Assembly: GCF_025567345.1 (NCBI RefSeq)
Contig: NZ_JAOQJS010000001.1
Location: 310,001-374,000 of the forward strand
Direction of reading: 5' to 3'
DNA: 64,000 bases
DNA from: Coprococcus ammoniilyticus
Lineage (GTDB): Bacteria; Bacillota; Clostridia; Lachnospirales; Lachnospiraceae
Shown here: piece after piece, positions 52,837 through 62,122 of the stretch
Layout: every line of letters begins with the position of its first letter
Numbering within the stretch: position 1 is the stretch's first letter
The notes under the pieces: generated by a model
Told to the model about the DNA's origin: nothing
Database searches by the model: none
Seen by the model: the letters and a program-made list of their open reading frames with translations, nothing else
Made by a program: the position numbers and the translations under genes

Positions 52837-54216
52837 CTATTTACCCATGCAGAATTCTTCAAATATCTTATCTGCAAGATCATCTCTGTTCGTTTCTCCT
52901 ATAATAAGCCCCAGATGTTCATAAGCATCCATCAGGTCGATTGAGAAGAAATCCTCCTCCATACCCATATCAATGCTTTCTCTTACCTTTAAAAGGCTTT
53001 CTCTAGTCTTCATCAGTTCTTCTTTATGTCTCGCATTTGTAATGTACAACTGGTCATTATACTCCAATTCGCCGGAAAAAAATTTGTCATTTAACAGATT
53101 ATATAATTTTTCTTTTCCATCTCCTGTAGAAGCAGATAACTCTACAATATCACAACCAAGCTCGCATGTTATCCACATTTTATCCACAACTGTTTGTAAG
53201 TCATTTTTATTCATAATGGCAATAACATTTTTGCCCTTAATCTCTGATATTATCTGCTTATCGTTGTCATCTAACGGTACAGATCCATCGATCACATATA
53301 AGATCAGATCTGCCTGTGATGCAAATTCCAGTGCCTTATCCACACCCATCTTTTCCACAATATCTTCGGTATCCCGGATACCTGCTGTATCCACAATGTT
53401 CAGTATAATACCATTTATGTTGACAACTTCCTCTAAGGTATCTCTTGTCGTTCCTGCAATATCCGTAACGATTGCTCTGTTTTCTCCCAGAAACATGTTG
53501 AGAAGTGAGGATTTTCCTGCATTTGGCTTACCTACGATAACCGTCTTGATTCCCTCTTTTAAGATCCTTCCATTATCAAAAGTTTGCAGTAATTTATCCA
53601 CATTATCACCCAACTTATCCACAATTGTCTGTAGTTTCTGTGGGTAACCATCCAGACTGTAATGTTCCGGATCATCAAGTGCTGATTCTATAAACGCTAC
53701 ATTATATAAAATCTGTTCTCTCATATCTATGATCTGATTCTTCAGATCACCACGAAGCTGCATAAGAGAAGATTTCACCGCAAAATCATTCTTGGCACTG
53801 ATCAGATCCATGACGGATTCTGCCTGTGACAGATCGATCCTTCCATTTAAGAATGCCCGCTTGGTAAATTCTCCCGGTTCTGCGAGTCTTGCACCATTTT
53901 TAATTACTGCAGCAAGTACATTCCTTAATACAACCATTCCGCCATGACATTGTAACTCACATACATCTTCACAAGTATAAGTATGTGGAGCACGCATCAG
54001 AAGCAGAATACCCTCGTCCAACTCTTTATCGCCATCATATACCTGTCCAAATGCTGCTGTGTAGCTTTTCATGCTTTCTATTTTTTTCTCTTCATTTGCC
54101 GGCCTGAACACCTTTGAAGCGACTTCAACTGCATTCTTACCACTGATCCTTATAATACCAACCCCGGCATTTCCCATACCGGTTGCGATCGCTGCGATCG
54201 TATCATTCACAAGCAT
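52837..54216 (-). CDS. mnmE: tRNA modification GTPase MnmE
   Basis: GTPase that with MnmG installs the aminomethyl group on wobble uridine. The 459-residue protein has an N-terminal folate-binding domain (IAAIATGMGNAGVGIIRISG), the G domain (about 225-375: GKPNAGKSS, DIAGTTRD, DTAGIRDT, NKND) and the C-terminal catalytic cysteine in CMGK, the family's CxGK ending. It begins the mnmE-mnmG(-rsmG) unit, with a terminator between it and jag. Confidence 0.97.
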   Translation of the reverse strand: MLVNDTIAAIATGMGNAGVGIIRISGKNAVEVASKVFRPANEEKKIESMKSYTAAFGQVYDGDKELDEGILLLMRAPHTYTCEDVCELQCHGGMVVLRNVLAAVIKNGARLAEPGEFTKRAFLNGRIDLSQAESVMDLISAKNDFAVKSSLMQLRGDLKNQIIDMREQILYNVAFIESALDDPEHYSLDGYPQKLQTIVDKLGDNVDKLLQTFDNGRILKEGIKTVIVGKPNAGKSSLLNMFLGENRAIVTDIAGTTRDTLEEVVNINGIILNIVDTAGIRDTEDIVEKMGVDKALEFASQADLILYVIDGSVPLDDNDKQIISEIKGKNVIAIMNKNDLQTVVDKMWITCELGCDIVELSASTGDGKEKLYNLLNDKFFSGELEYNDQLYITNARHKEELMKTRESLLKVRESIDMGMEEDFFSIDLMDAYEHLGLIIGETNRDDLADKIFEEFCMGK

Positions 54217-54358
54217 ATGATTTCTCCTGTTTCTATCTGATCAATATTCTATATATCATTCACTGACATAACAAATAACATATATTATCATATCATTTTA
54301 TTTATACTAACATACTTTTAGATAATACACCTATACATACTTTTTTTCTATCCCTAAA

Positions 54359-54421
54359 AAAAATTTCCGGAAGCCGATTCATCAGAGCCGTTACCCTGAT
54401 TCTTCATTTTCCGGAAATCAT
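54359..54421 (-). terminator. Terminator between jag and mnmE
   Basis: ATTTCCGGAA pairs with TTCCGGAAAT, and inside it ATCAGG pairs with CTCTGAT. On the minus strand a run of eight T follows, so it should end the rpmH-jag transcript. Confidence 0.85.
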
Positions 54422-54491
54422 ATTTTTCAGAAATTCATATTTACATATGTTTTTCTGTTTTTAAACAAGTATCTGTTAGCAAAATACTTTA

Positions 54492-55136
54492 TTATTTGTT
54501 ATTTCTGTCGTATTTCTTTAAATATACAATAACCTTACGATATGGTTCTTCACCCTCGCTTCTTGTAGATACATACTTATCATTCTGTAAAGTAGCGTGG
54601 ATAATTCTTCTCTCATAAGGATTCATTGGTTCAAGTGCAAATGAACGCTTTGTTCTCTTTACCTTGAATGCAATGTTCTTGGCAAGATTTTCAAGAGTTT
54701 CTTTTCTTCTTGCTCTGTAATTCTCTGTATCAAGCTTTACTCTGATATAAGAGTCGCTCTTCTTGTTTACTGCGAGACTAATAAGATACTGAAGTGCATC
54801 TAATGTCTGACCTCTCTTACCGATCAGAATACCCATCTCCGGTCCTTCTACATCGATATCAAGAAGATTGTCTGTCTCGTTAAACTCGATCTTGATGTCA
54901 GCCTGAATATCCATAGCCTTGAATAATGTTTCAAGATATTCTCTTACATCATCCACAAATGTTTTCTTCTTTCTGGCACTGATGACAAATGGCTTTGAAC
55001 CGATCAGTCCAAGAAAACCTGTGCTTCCCTCACTGACTACATTATATTCCAGGTCTGTACTGGCACATCCAAGCTCAACGCTTGCCTGCATAAGTGCCTC
55101 ATCTAAAGTTTTACCTTTAAATTCTACAAACTCCAT
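54492..55136 (-). CDS. jag: Jag/KhpB RNA-binding protein
   Basis: The 214-residue protein has the Jag_N domain (residues 1-50, FKGKTLDEALMQAS), a KH domain (about 85-145, IGKRGQTLDALQYLISLAVN) and an R3H domain (about 150-205, LEPMNPYERRIIHATLQ). Homologues bind RNA with KhpA and affect cell elongation and division. Its start codon overlaps the yidC stop by one base, which links it to membrane-protein insertion genes. Confidence 0.94.
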   Translation of the reverse strand: MEFVEFKGKTLDEALMQASVELGCASTDLEYNVVSEGSTGFLGLIGSKPFVISARKKKTFVDDVREYLETLFKAMDIQADIKIEFNETDNLLDIDVEGPEMGILIGKRGQTLDALQYLISLAVNKKSDSYIRVKLDTENYRARRKETLENLAKNIAFKVKRTKRSFALEPMNPYERRIIHATLQNDKYVSTRSEGEEPYRKVIVYLKKYDRNNK

Positions 55137-56533
55137 TATTTATTTCCTCCCTTATCATTACTCTTATTCTGATACTGAAGCATGATATTTGCTTTGGAAC
55201 CAATGCTTCCAGATTTGTAATGAACATTGTTTTCTGACTGTTTCACTTCATCAACTGTCGGATTCGTATAACTTTTCAGTCTTGAAGATGCCATTTTGTT
55301 AATACTTTCAGACTGGGTGCTATCTGAACTTACATTACCATTCTGAGCGTCCATCATTTTCTCATAAAATGACTTCTTACCGGGATGCTTTGCTTCTTTC
55401 TTTGCCTGCTTCTTAGCTGCTTTTACTCTACATTTCTCAAGAACTGCTTCTTTATCACACTTCTTATAATAATTGTTGATAATAAGCTGTGTAATAATCG
55501 TGATAACAGAACCTATGATCCAGTAAAGACCAATAGCGATTGGCAAATTAATACAGATAAATAATGACATAAGCGGCATACCGTAAGTCATCATATTCAT
55601 CATACTGTTTGCCTGTGCTGCTGTAGGATCATTTGAATTTGTGTTAGAAGCACTCATGCTGATCTTTGAAGATACAAACTGCAATATTGCTGACAGGATT
55701 GGAACAATCAGTGCTGCTGAAAGCTTCAGTCCGGGAGCATCTGCAATATTCAGATTAAATAAAAATCTGTTCATATTCTCAAAGTTCTGAATATAATCTG
55801 CTTCTTTTCCACTTGTAAATCCAAAAATATCCTGTAACTGTGACCAGTCATGTGTGGATATCTTATCTAATACATCAATTACCTTATTATTTGTAAGATC
55901 TCCATTTGATGCAGCCGTCATCATCTGCTTTGCAGCAGTAACTGCTGTAGAAACCTGACCTTCCTTATCTGTTACAACTGCATTGATAATATCATAGTAA
56001 TTTGCACTGGAATCAAGTCCCATTGCCTGTAACTTGGAAGCATCGATCTTATCGATAGCTACACCCTGCATACTTGTTACGATTGCATCATACTTGCCCT
56101 TCATATCTCCTACATAAGCAGGGATATTCTGGATAACACGGTACAAACCATAGAATACAGGAAGCTGGATCAGAGTTGGCAGACATCCGGATGTAAGACT
56201 TACACCATACTTCTTCTGGATTTTCTGTGTCTCCTGCTGCTTCTTCATCAGGGATTCCTGATCTGTTTTATTGTTATACTTCTTTGTTGCCTTATTAATC
56301 TCCGGCTGGATAAAACTCATAATCTTAGAAGATTTCTGCTGCTTGAAATTCAATGGAAACAAACAAGCTCTTATGAAAAACGTAAATAAGATAACGCAGA
56401 TACTAAGATTAACATATCCTATTCCCATGCTGTTACTGATAATCTCGATCAATTTATACATCAGATCGAAAATCTTACCGAATAACCAACATATCGGTCC
56501 TAAGATCAGACCGTCTTCTACTGTTAGAAACAT
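55136..56533 (-). CDS. yidC: Membrane protein insertase YidC/OxaA
   Basis: Inserts and folds membrane proteins. The 465-residue protein has a first helix near residue 40-65, the conserved positively charged groove region with LNFKQQKSSKIMSFIQPE, the cytosolic loop KTDQESLMKKQQETQKIQKKYG, GCLPTLIQLPVFYGLYRVIQN, then two more helices near 275 and 330. An extra outer loop of about 130 residues lies between the second and third helices, longer than in Bacillus. The tail is basic. No lipoprotein signal is evident. Confidence 0.94.
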   Translation of the reverse strand: MFLTVEDGLILGPICWLFGKIFDLMYKLIEIISNSMGIGYVNLSICVILFTFFIRACLFPLNFKQQKSSKIMSFIQPEINKATKKYNNKTDQESLMKKQQETQKIQKKYGVSLTSGCLPTLIQLPVFYGLYRVIQNIPAYVGDMKGKYDAIVTSMQGVAIDKIDASKLQAMGLDSSANYYDIINAVVTDKEGQVSTAVTAAKQMMTAASNGDLTNNKVIDVLDKISTHDWSQLQDIFGFTSGKEADYIQNFENMNRFLFNLNIADAPGLKLSAALIVPILSAILQFVSSKISMSASNTNSNDPTAAQANSMMNMMTYGMPLMSLFICINLPIAIGLYWIIGSVITIITQLIINNYYKKCDKEAVLEKCRVKAAKKQAKKEAKHPGKKSFYEKMMDAQNGNVSSDSTQSESINKMASSRLKSYTNPTVDEVKQSENNVHYKSGSIGSKANIMLQYQNKSNDKGGNK

Positions 56534-56544
56534 CTTGTCCTCCT

Positions 56545-56757
56545 TTATGGAACGGGATCATATCCTCCTTTAGAAAAAGGATTACATCTAAGTATTCTCC
56601 ATACAGCCAGGAGGCCACCTTTTATCACTCCATACTTTTCCAAAGCTTCGATCGCATATTGTGAACAGGTTGGAAAATACTTGCAGGTAGGATGTCCTTT
56701 TAACATGGACAAATACCTCTGATAAAATCTGATTAAACCAATTAACATTCTTTTCAT
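56545..56757 (-). CDS. yidD: Membrane protein insertion efficiency factor YidD
   Basis: A 70-residue protein with the family core YQRYLSMLKGHPTCKYFPTCSQYAIEAL, given here in parts as RYLSMLKGHPTC and FPTCSQYAIEAL, then RCNPFSKGGYDPVP. Its two conserved cysteines are typical. It sits between rnpA (2 bp gap) and yidC, the usual place. Confidence 0.95.
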   Translation of the reverse strand: MKRMLIGLIRFYQRYLSMLKGHPTCKYFPTCSQYAIEALEKYGVIKGGLLAVWRILRCNPFSKGGYDPVP

Positions 56758-56759
56758 TT

Positions 56760-57113
56760 TTAATTTTCACCATCTCTGACTATCGTCAGCTTCTTCAGCC
56801 TGAACAGATGCATCATAGCACTTTCTATCTCATGATACCCCTTGTCCTTCGCTGTTACTCTGGCAACGAACACAATGTCATAACCACTGCAAATACAGTC
56901 TTTGTTTAATCGATAAGCTTCTCTAATCAATCTGGTTACCCTGTGTCTTACCACACTGTTACCAACTTTTTTACTAACAGAGATTCCAAGTCTATTGTAT
57001 TCCAAGCTGTTGGCTCTCAGATACATAACTAAATATTTATTGGCTACCGAATCCTTTGTGTTATAAACACTGCCAAACTCTCTGCTGTTTTTTAACGTAA
57101 TAAAATTACTCAT
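56760..57113 (-). CDS. rnpA: Ribonuclease P protein component
   Basis: Protein cofactor of the RNA enzyme that trims tRNA 5' ends. The 117-residue basic protein has the hallmark helix NSVVRHRVTRLIREAYR and the ISVSKKVGNSV strand. It lies 63 bp after rpmH, with a small terminator-like hairpin between. Confidence 0.96.
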   Translation of the reverse strand: MSNFITLKNSREFGSVYNTKDSVANKYLVMYLRANSLEYNRLGISVSKKVGNSVVRHRVTRLIREAYRLNKDCICSGYDIVFVARVTAKDKGYHEIESAMMHLFRLKKLTIVRDGEN

Positions 57114-57154
57114 AACATAACCACCAAATCATTGATTGAAAATTAGAAAAACTA

Positions 57155-57179
57155 AAAAAGGCCACAACCTTGTGACCTA
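57155..57179 (-). terminator. Attenuator-like hairpin between rpmH and rnpA
   Basis: On the minus strand AGGTCACA pairs with TGTGGCCT around a 4-nt loop and is followed by six T. It overlaps the rpmH stop codon. Such a site would lower rnpA relative to the abundant ribosomal protein. Confidence 0.75.
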
Positions 57180-57311
57180 TGCTGATAATTTCTTTCTACC
57201 CTTAGCTCGTCTAGCGGCCAATACCTTTCTGCCATTAGCAGTGCTCATTCTCTTTCTGAAACCATGAACCTTTGATCTCTGTCTCTTTTTAGGCTGGAAA
57301 GTCATCTTCAT
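57177..57311 (-). CDS. rpmH: 50S ribosomal protein L34
   Basis: The 44-residue, highly basic product MKMTFQPKKRQRSKVHGFRK... through RMSTANGRKVLAARRAKGRK is the standard L34 sequence. AAAGGAGG lies upstream of the ATG. It heads the minus-strand operon that runs away from the origin. Confidence 0.97.
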   Translation of the reverse strand: MKMTFQPKKRQRSKVHGFRKRMSTANGRKVLAARRAKGRKKLSA

Positions 57312-58001
57312 ATCTACACACCTCCTTTATTTATTATGACCATGATTTATCCACATCCATTCGTTTCCTCTGTTTATAACAGACCCAAACGAACACATAC
57401 AGATACCTACAAAGTCCTTGCATATTATAAATAAATAACCCCATACAGTCAAGTTTTTTTTGAATTTTTCCTTTAAAATCAAGGGTTTTCATATCATAAA
57501 ACACTTAGTTAGAAAAATGTGATTTTATATTTTTCAAAAATTGGTGTCTATATAATTTTCAAATACAAAATCTAGTGGTTTTTCTTTTTCTCCACATTTA
57601 TCCATTGATATGAACTTTACCATAATCAATTTACATAATGTTATCCACAAATTGTGAATAACTTGTGGATAACATCTTGATTCATTGTTTTCTTTCTTCC
57701 ATAAATCCATATTTTATCTTATTTTTTGATGTTCACAATTTATAAGGTAACATTTTTTTTACTTAACATAACAATACTTTTTCATAATTATTATGTAACT
57801 TATACACCTTCTTTTTCAAAACAGTTTTTTAACATATATCAAAATGAGTTTCTTCCTATTATATAAAAAATTTTTCTCATATGTCTGTCAGAGGGTAATA
57901 AAACTTGAAAAAATGGTCATTTTGTTATAAGATATAAATACGTGGTTCTATGCCTATAACTCCATAGACACAACGACTGGACGGAAAGGATTTTCGGAAG
58001 A
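57312..58001. other. oriC, upstream DnaA-box cluster
   Basis: This 690-bp gap before dnaA has consensus DnaA boxes TTATCCACA at 57347-57355 and 57641-57649, then TGTGAATAA (57653-57661) and TGTGGATAA (57664-57672) in opposite orientation. Long A/T runs follow to 57880. The divergent promoters of rpmH and dnaA must also lie here. No gene is visible. Confidence 0.9.
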
Positions 58002-59366
58002 ATGGAAGAATTAATTTTATCAAAATGGGACGAGATACTCTCTCTTCTCGAGACAGAACATGGATTATCCCCTATTGTTGTTAAAACATGGATCAAACCT
58101 TTGAAGTTATATTCTGTCGAAGGAAAAAAACTGTATTTTGCAGTTGATGATAGTATGGGTTCAAGAGCCATCGATTTTATTAATAAAAAAATGTACGATA
58201 TGTTCCTGGTTACTTCTATAAAAGAAGTGCTGGATGACGATTCTATCGAGATTGTAATTGACGTAGAAAGTAATCTGAACAAAACCTCCAAAGAAGAGGT
58301 TACCAAAGAAGAATACAACGAAGCGATCACCAAGAGCAATCTCTATCCCAAATATACATTTGATACATTCGTTGTAGGTGAGAGCAACAAGCTCGCTCAT
58401 GCAACATGTCTTGCTGTCGCAGATTCACCGGGACTGGACAAATTCAACCCACTGTTTTTATATGGTGGAGCAGGTCTTGGCAAAACACATCTGATGCAGT
58501 CGATCGCACATTATATTTTACAGCATAATAAGAATATGAAGGTTCTCTATGTACCTTCCAATAAATTTACAAATGAAATCGTAGAAGCGATCAAGAAAAA
58601 CAAAACCGACGAGTTCCGGGAAAAGTACAGAACCGTTGATGTATTACTGATCGATGATATTCAATATCTTATCGGTAAAGAGAGTACCCAGCAGGAATTC
58701 TTTGATACCTTCAATGCACTTCACGATGAAGGAAAGCAGATCATTCTGTCATCGGATAAGCCTCCTAAAGAAATTAAAACTCTGGAAGAGCGTTTCCGTT
58801 CCAGATTTGAATGGGGAGTGCCGATCGATATTCATGCTCCTGATTATGAAACCAGAATGGCAATTCTCAAAAATAAAGTTGAGATGAACGGATACAAGAA
58901 TATCAGTGACAACATTCTGGAATATATTGCAAATAACGTTACCTATAATGTAAGAGAACTGGAAGGAGCATTAAACAAGATCAGTGTATATGCCGAACTT
59001 GGAAATGTTACGATCACAGAGGATCTTGCAAAGAATATATTAAAAGATATGATATCCAAGGAAACCAACGTTACGATCACACCTGATCTTATCATTAATA
59101 CCGTTTCCGAACACTTAAATATCAGTGTTGATGATATCAAATCTTCAAAACGTAGTCAGGATGTAGCCAATGCAAGACAGATATCCATGTATCTATGTCG
59201 TAAATTTACAACAAAGGGATTAAAGAGCATCGGAGATGTATTTGGCGGTAAAGACCATTCGACTGTTTTAAGTAATATCAACAAAGTAGATAAGAGGATT
59301 GAAAGTGATCCTGAATATGCAGAGACGATTGATGTCATTATCAAGAAACTCAGTCCTCACAGCTAA
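58002..59366 (+). CDS. dnaA: Chromosomal replication initiator DnaA
   Basis: Binds oriC and opens the duplex. The 454-residue protein has the N-terminal helicase-loading domain (1 to about 85), a short variable linker, the AAA+ core (Walker A GGAGLGKTHLMQ, Walker B VLLIDDIQYL, sensor and arginine finger region FRSRFEWG) and the C-terminal DNA-binding domain with the signature GKDHSTVLSNI. GGAAAGGA lies upstream. DnaA-box clusters flank it on both sides. Confidence 0.98.
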   Translation: MEELILSKWDEILSLLETEHGLSPIVVKTWIKPLKLYSVEGKKLYFAVDDSMGSRAIDFINKKMYDMFLVTSIKEVLDDDSIEIVIDVESNLNKTSKEEVTKEEYNEAITKSNLYPKYTFDTFVVGESNKLAHATCLAVADSPGLDKFNPLFLYGGAGLGKTHLMQSIAHYILQHNKNMKVLYVPSNKFTNEIVEAIKKNKTDEFREKYRTVDVLLIDDIQYLIGKESTQQEFFDTFNALHDEGKQIILSSDKPPKEIKTLEERFRSRFEWGVPIDIHAPDYETRMAILKNKVEMNGYKNISDNILEYIANNVTYNVRELEGALNKISVYAELGNVTITEDLAKNILKDMISKETNVTITPDLIINTVSEHLNISVDDIKSSKRSQDVANARQISMYLCRKFTTKGLKSIGDVFGGKDHSTVLSNINKVDKRIESDPEYAETIDVIIKKLSPHS

Positions 59367-59638
59367 TGTTATTTATATGTGGATGAATGTCTGTACTATT
59401 GTTATGAAATGTTAGTATCTGACAATTCAATCAATTCAGACGATTTTCAAATGTTTATAAGTCCACTTACAATAACATTGAATATCAGGAAAATTAACAT
59501 AGACACATAATTGATTTCATAAGAATTTATAAGGATATTTTGAAGTTTCAACAAATCCACACCTACTACTACTGTTATTACTACTTTTATTATTAAATAT
59601 ATATCTACAGACAACCGGGAAAGGAGTTTATAAACAAA
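59367..59638. other. dnaA-dnaN intergenic region with DnaA-trio element
   Basis: An imperfect DnaA box AAATCCACA (59553-59561) is followed by one C and eleven successive triplets from 59563 to 59595 (CTA CTA CTA CTG TTA TTA CTA CTT TTA TTA TTA). Read 3' to 5' on the other strand these are GAT/AAT-type DnaA-trios, the basal unwinding motif described in Bacillus oriC. Confidence 0.85.
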
Positions 59639-60745
59639 ATGAAGATTTCGTGTATGAAGGGAAAATTGATGCAGGGAATTAGTAATGTATCAAAAGCTGT
59701 ATCTACAAAAACCACACATCCAATTCTCTCATGTATTTTCATTGAAGCTGAAAATGGAAATATAAAACTCACAGCAAATGATATGGAAATTGGAATAGAA
59801 TCTTATGTTGAAGGAACTGTTATCGAAGAAGGAAAGGTTGCAATCGAAGCAAAGCTTTTATCGGACATCGTAAGAAAGCTTCCGGATAGTGAGATACATA
59901 TGGAAACAAATGAAGATTTCAAGACAACTATCAAATGTGAGAAATCATTATTTACCATTGCAGGAAAATCAGGAGAGGATTTCTCCAGTCTTCCGGTTGT
60001 TGAAAAATCCAAATATATTACAATTTCACAGTTTACATTAAGAGAGATTATCAACCAGACGATCTTTTCAATTTCAGACAGCGAATACAATAACGTTATG
60101 ACAGGTGAATTATTTGAGGTTTCTAATAACAGACTTCGTGTTGTAGCTATTGACGGACATCGTATCGCTATCCGTAATGTAGAATTAAAGGATGAGAGTC
60201 AGGATGTGAAGGTTATCGTTCCTGGTAAGGCACTCAGTTATATTAGTAAGATTGTAAATGGTGGAGTAGATGATGATGTAAATATCTACTTTGCAGATAA
60301 TAATATATTATTTGAATTTGACAGAACAAAGGTTGTATCTCGTCTGGTAGAAGGTGAATTCTTTAGAATTGATAATATGTTAAATGTTGATTATCAGATC
60401 AAGTTCACTATCAACAAGAGAGAATTTCTTGACTGTCTGGATCGTTCATCTCTTCTAATCAAAGAATCAGATAAGAAACCAATCAAGCTCACGATAGAAG
60501 ATAACATGTTATATCTGAAGATAGATTCTCTGATCGGTTCAATGAATGAAGAGATAGAGATTCATAAAGAGGGAAGCAATATCATCATTGGATTCAATCC
60601 AAAATTCTTAATGGATGCGATCCGTGCAATTGACGATGATGATATTACTATATACATGAATAATACAAAATCACCTTGTGTAATCAAGGATGAAGAAGAG
60701 AATTATATTTATCTGATCCTTCCAATGGGTATCGGAAGCAGATAA
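59639..60745 (+). CDS. dnaN: DNA polymerase III beta subunit (sliding clamp)
   Basis: Forms the ring that tethers the replicative polymerase. The 368-residue product has three repeated clamp domains, with TTHPILSCIFIEA and NDMEIGIE in the first, RLRVVAIDGHRIAI in the second and the C-terminal PMGIGSR, which ends in the usual hydrophobic-cleft tail. GGAAAGGAG precedes the ATG. The S4-domain gene follows after 23 bp. Confidence 0.97.
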   Translation: MKISCMKGKLMQGISNVSKAVSTKTTHPILSCIFIEAENGNIKLTANDMEIGIESYVEGTVIEEGKVAIEAKLLSDIVRKLPDSEIHMETNEDFKTTIKCEKSLFTIAGKSGEDFSSLPVVEKSKYITISQFTLREIINQTIFSISDSEYNNVMTGELFEVSNNRLRVVAIDGHRIAIRNVELKDESQDVKVIVPGKALSYISKIVNGGVDDDVNIYFADNNILFEFDRTKVVSRLVEGEFFRIDNMLNVDYQIKFTINKREFLDCLDRSSLLIKESDKKPIKLTIEDNMLYLKIDSLIGSMNEEIEIHKEGSNIIIGFNPKFLMDAIRAIDDDDITIYMNNTKSPCVIKDEEENYIYLILPMGIGSR

Positions 60746-60768
60746 TCCAGGATTGGAGATAAGAAAAA

Positions 60769-60978
60769 ATGGAAATAATCAAGCTGAGAGATGAATTTAT
60801 AAAACTAGGTCAGGCATTAAAGGCAGCCGGTTTTGTAGAGTCAGGAGTAGAAGCAAAAGAGGTTATATCTCAGGGTCTTGTTATCGTAAATGGTGAGATT
60901 GAGACCAGAAGAGGAAAAAAACTGTATGATGGAGATGAAGTAGAATTTGATGGAGATAAGATTAGTATCCAGAAATAA
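60769..60978 (+). CDS. S4-domain RNA-binding protein (YaaA/RlbA type)
   Basis: The 69-residue protein is little more than one S4 RNA-binding domain: LRDEFIKLGQALKAAGFVESG, then EAKEVISQGLVIVNGEIETRRGKKL. It regularly sits between dnaN and recF in Firmicutes; a link to ribosome assembly has been suggested for such proteins. Its start follows GGAGATAAG. Confidence 0.92.
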   Translation: MEIIKLRDEFIKLGQALKAAGFVESGVEAKEVISQGLVIVNGEIETRRGKKLYDGDEVEFDGDKISIQK

Positions 60979-61004
60979 TTCTACACATGTGGCTGGTAGA
61001 TAGT

Positions 61005-62087
61005 ATGTATGTTGAATCACTGAATATTAACAACTATAGAAATTATGATGAGTTATTCATTATGTTTGATAAGAATACCAATATTTTATATGGCGATAAT
61101 GCACAGGGAAAAACAAATATACTGGAATCTATTTATATGGCAGCTACAACTAAGTCCCACCGTGGAAGTAAGGATCGGGAAATCATAAAAATAGGTGAAG
61201 AAGAGTCACATATACGTCTTTGCATCAAAAAAAGTGATATAAGTCATCGGATTGATATGCATTTGCGTAAAAGCAAGAATAAAGGAGTTGCTATAGATGG
61301 ACTGCCTATCAGACGTACAACTGAACTTTTTGGTTTATTAAATGTGATATTTTTTTCGCCGGAGGATTTATCTATCATAAAAAACGGTCCTTCTGAGAGA
61401 AGAAGATTTCTGGATCTGGAGTTGTGTCAGTTAAGCAGATTGTATTATCAGAATCTGTCTTCCTATTCCAAGATATTGAATCAGAGAAATAATCTGTTAA
61501 AGCAGATTGCTTATAATAAAAGTCTGATGGATACTTTAGATGTATGGAACATGCAGCTTGTGGATTACGGAAGAAAGGTTATAAAAGAAAGACAGAATTT
61601 TATAACGATGTTAAATGATCTGATCGGAGAGATCCATTTGAAGCTGACTTCCGGAAAAGAAAAGCTGGAGATCATCTATGATAAGAATGTTGGTGAAGAT
61701 GAATTTCAACAGGTGTTGTCAGATAAGGTTCATGTAGATCTGAATTATATGAGCACCCAGACAGGACCTCACAGAGATGACATCATGTTTATGATAAACG
61801 GAATCGATGCAAGAAGATTTGGATCACAGGGACAGCAGAGAACAGTCGCTCTTTCTTTGAAAATCGCAGAGATAAAGTTGGTAAAGAATATTATAAATGA
61901 TAATCCGATACTTCTCCTGGATGATGTTATGTCAGAGCTTGACAGCAGCAGAAGAGAAGCGTTGTTAGAGGAGATCAAAGATATACAAACAATTATAACC
62001 TGTACAGGTTATGATGATTTTATAAAAGAACAAGTAGTGATCAATAATGTGTATCATGTTACAAACGGAACCGTTACGAAGATATAA
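61005..62087 (+). CDS. recF: DNA replication and repair protein RecF
   Basis: SMC-like ATPase that helps load RecA at gaps. The 360-residue protein has Walker A YGDNAQGKTN near residue 35, the signature GSQGQQRTVALSLKIAE and Walker B PILLLDDVMSELD. I start at the ATG at 61005 (MYVESLNINNYRNY), which matches the family start; the ATG at 60987 adds six non-conserved residues. Neither has a strong ribosome-binding site, so it may depend on coupling with the S4 gene. Confidence 0.95.
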   Translation: MYVESLNINNYRNYDELFIMFDKNTNILYGDNAQGKTNILESIYMAATTKSHRGSKDREIIKIGEEESHIRLCIKKSDISHRIDMHLRKSKNKGVAIDGLPIRRTTELFGLLNVIFFSPEDLSIIKNGPSERRRFLDLELCQLSRLYYQNLSSYSKILNQRNNLLKQIAYNKSLMDTLDVWNMQLVDYGRKVIKERQNFITMLNDLIGEIHLKLTSGKEKLEIIYDKNVGEDEFQQVLSDKVHVDLNYMSTQTGPHRDDIMFMINGIDARRFGSQGQQRTVALSLKIAEIKLVKNIINDNPILLLDDVMSELDSSRREALLEEIKDIQTIITCTGYDDFIKEQVVINNVYHVTNGTVTKI

Positions 62088-62122
62088 GTTTTGTTTGTTA
62101 TGGAATATTAAGGAGGAAAAAA

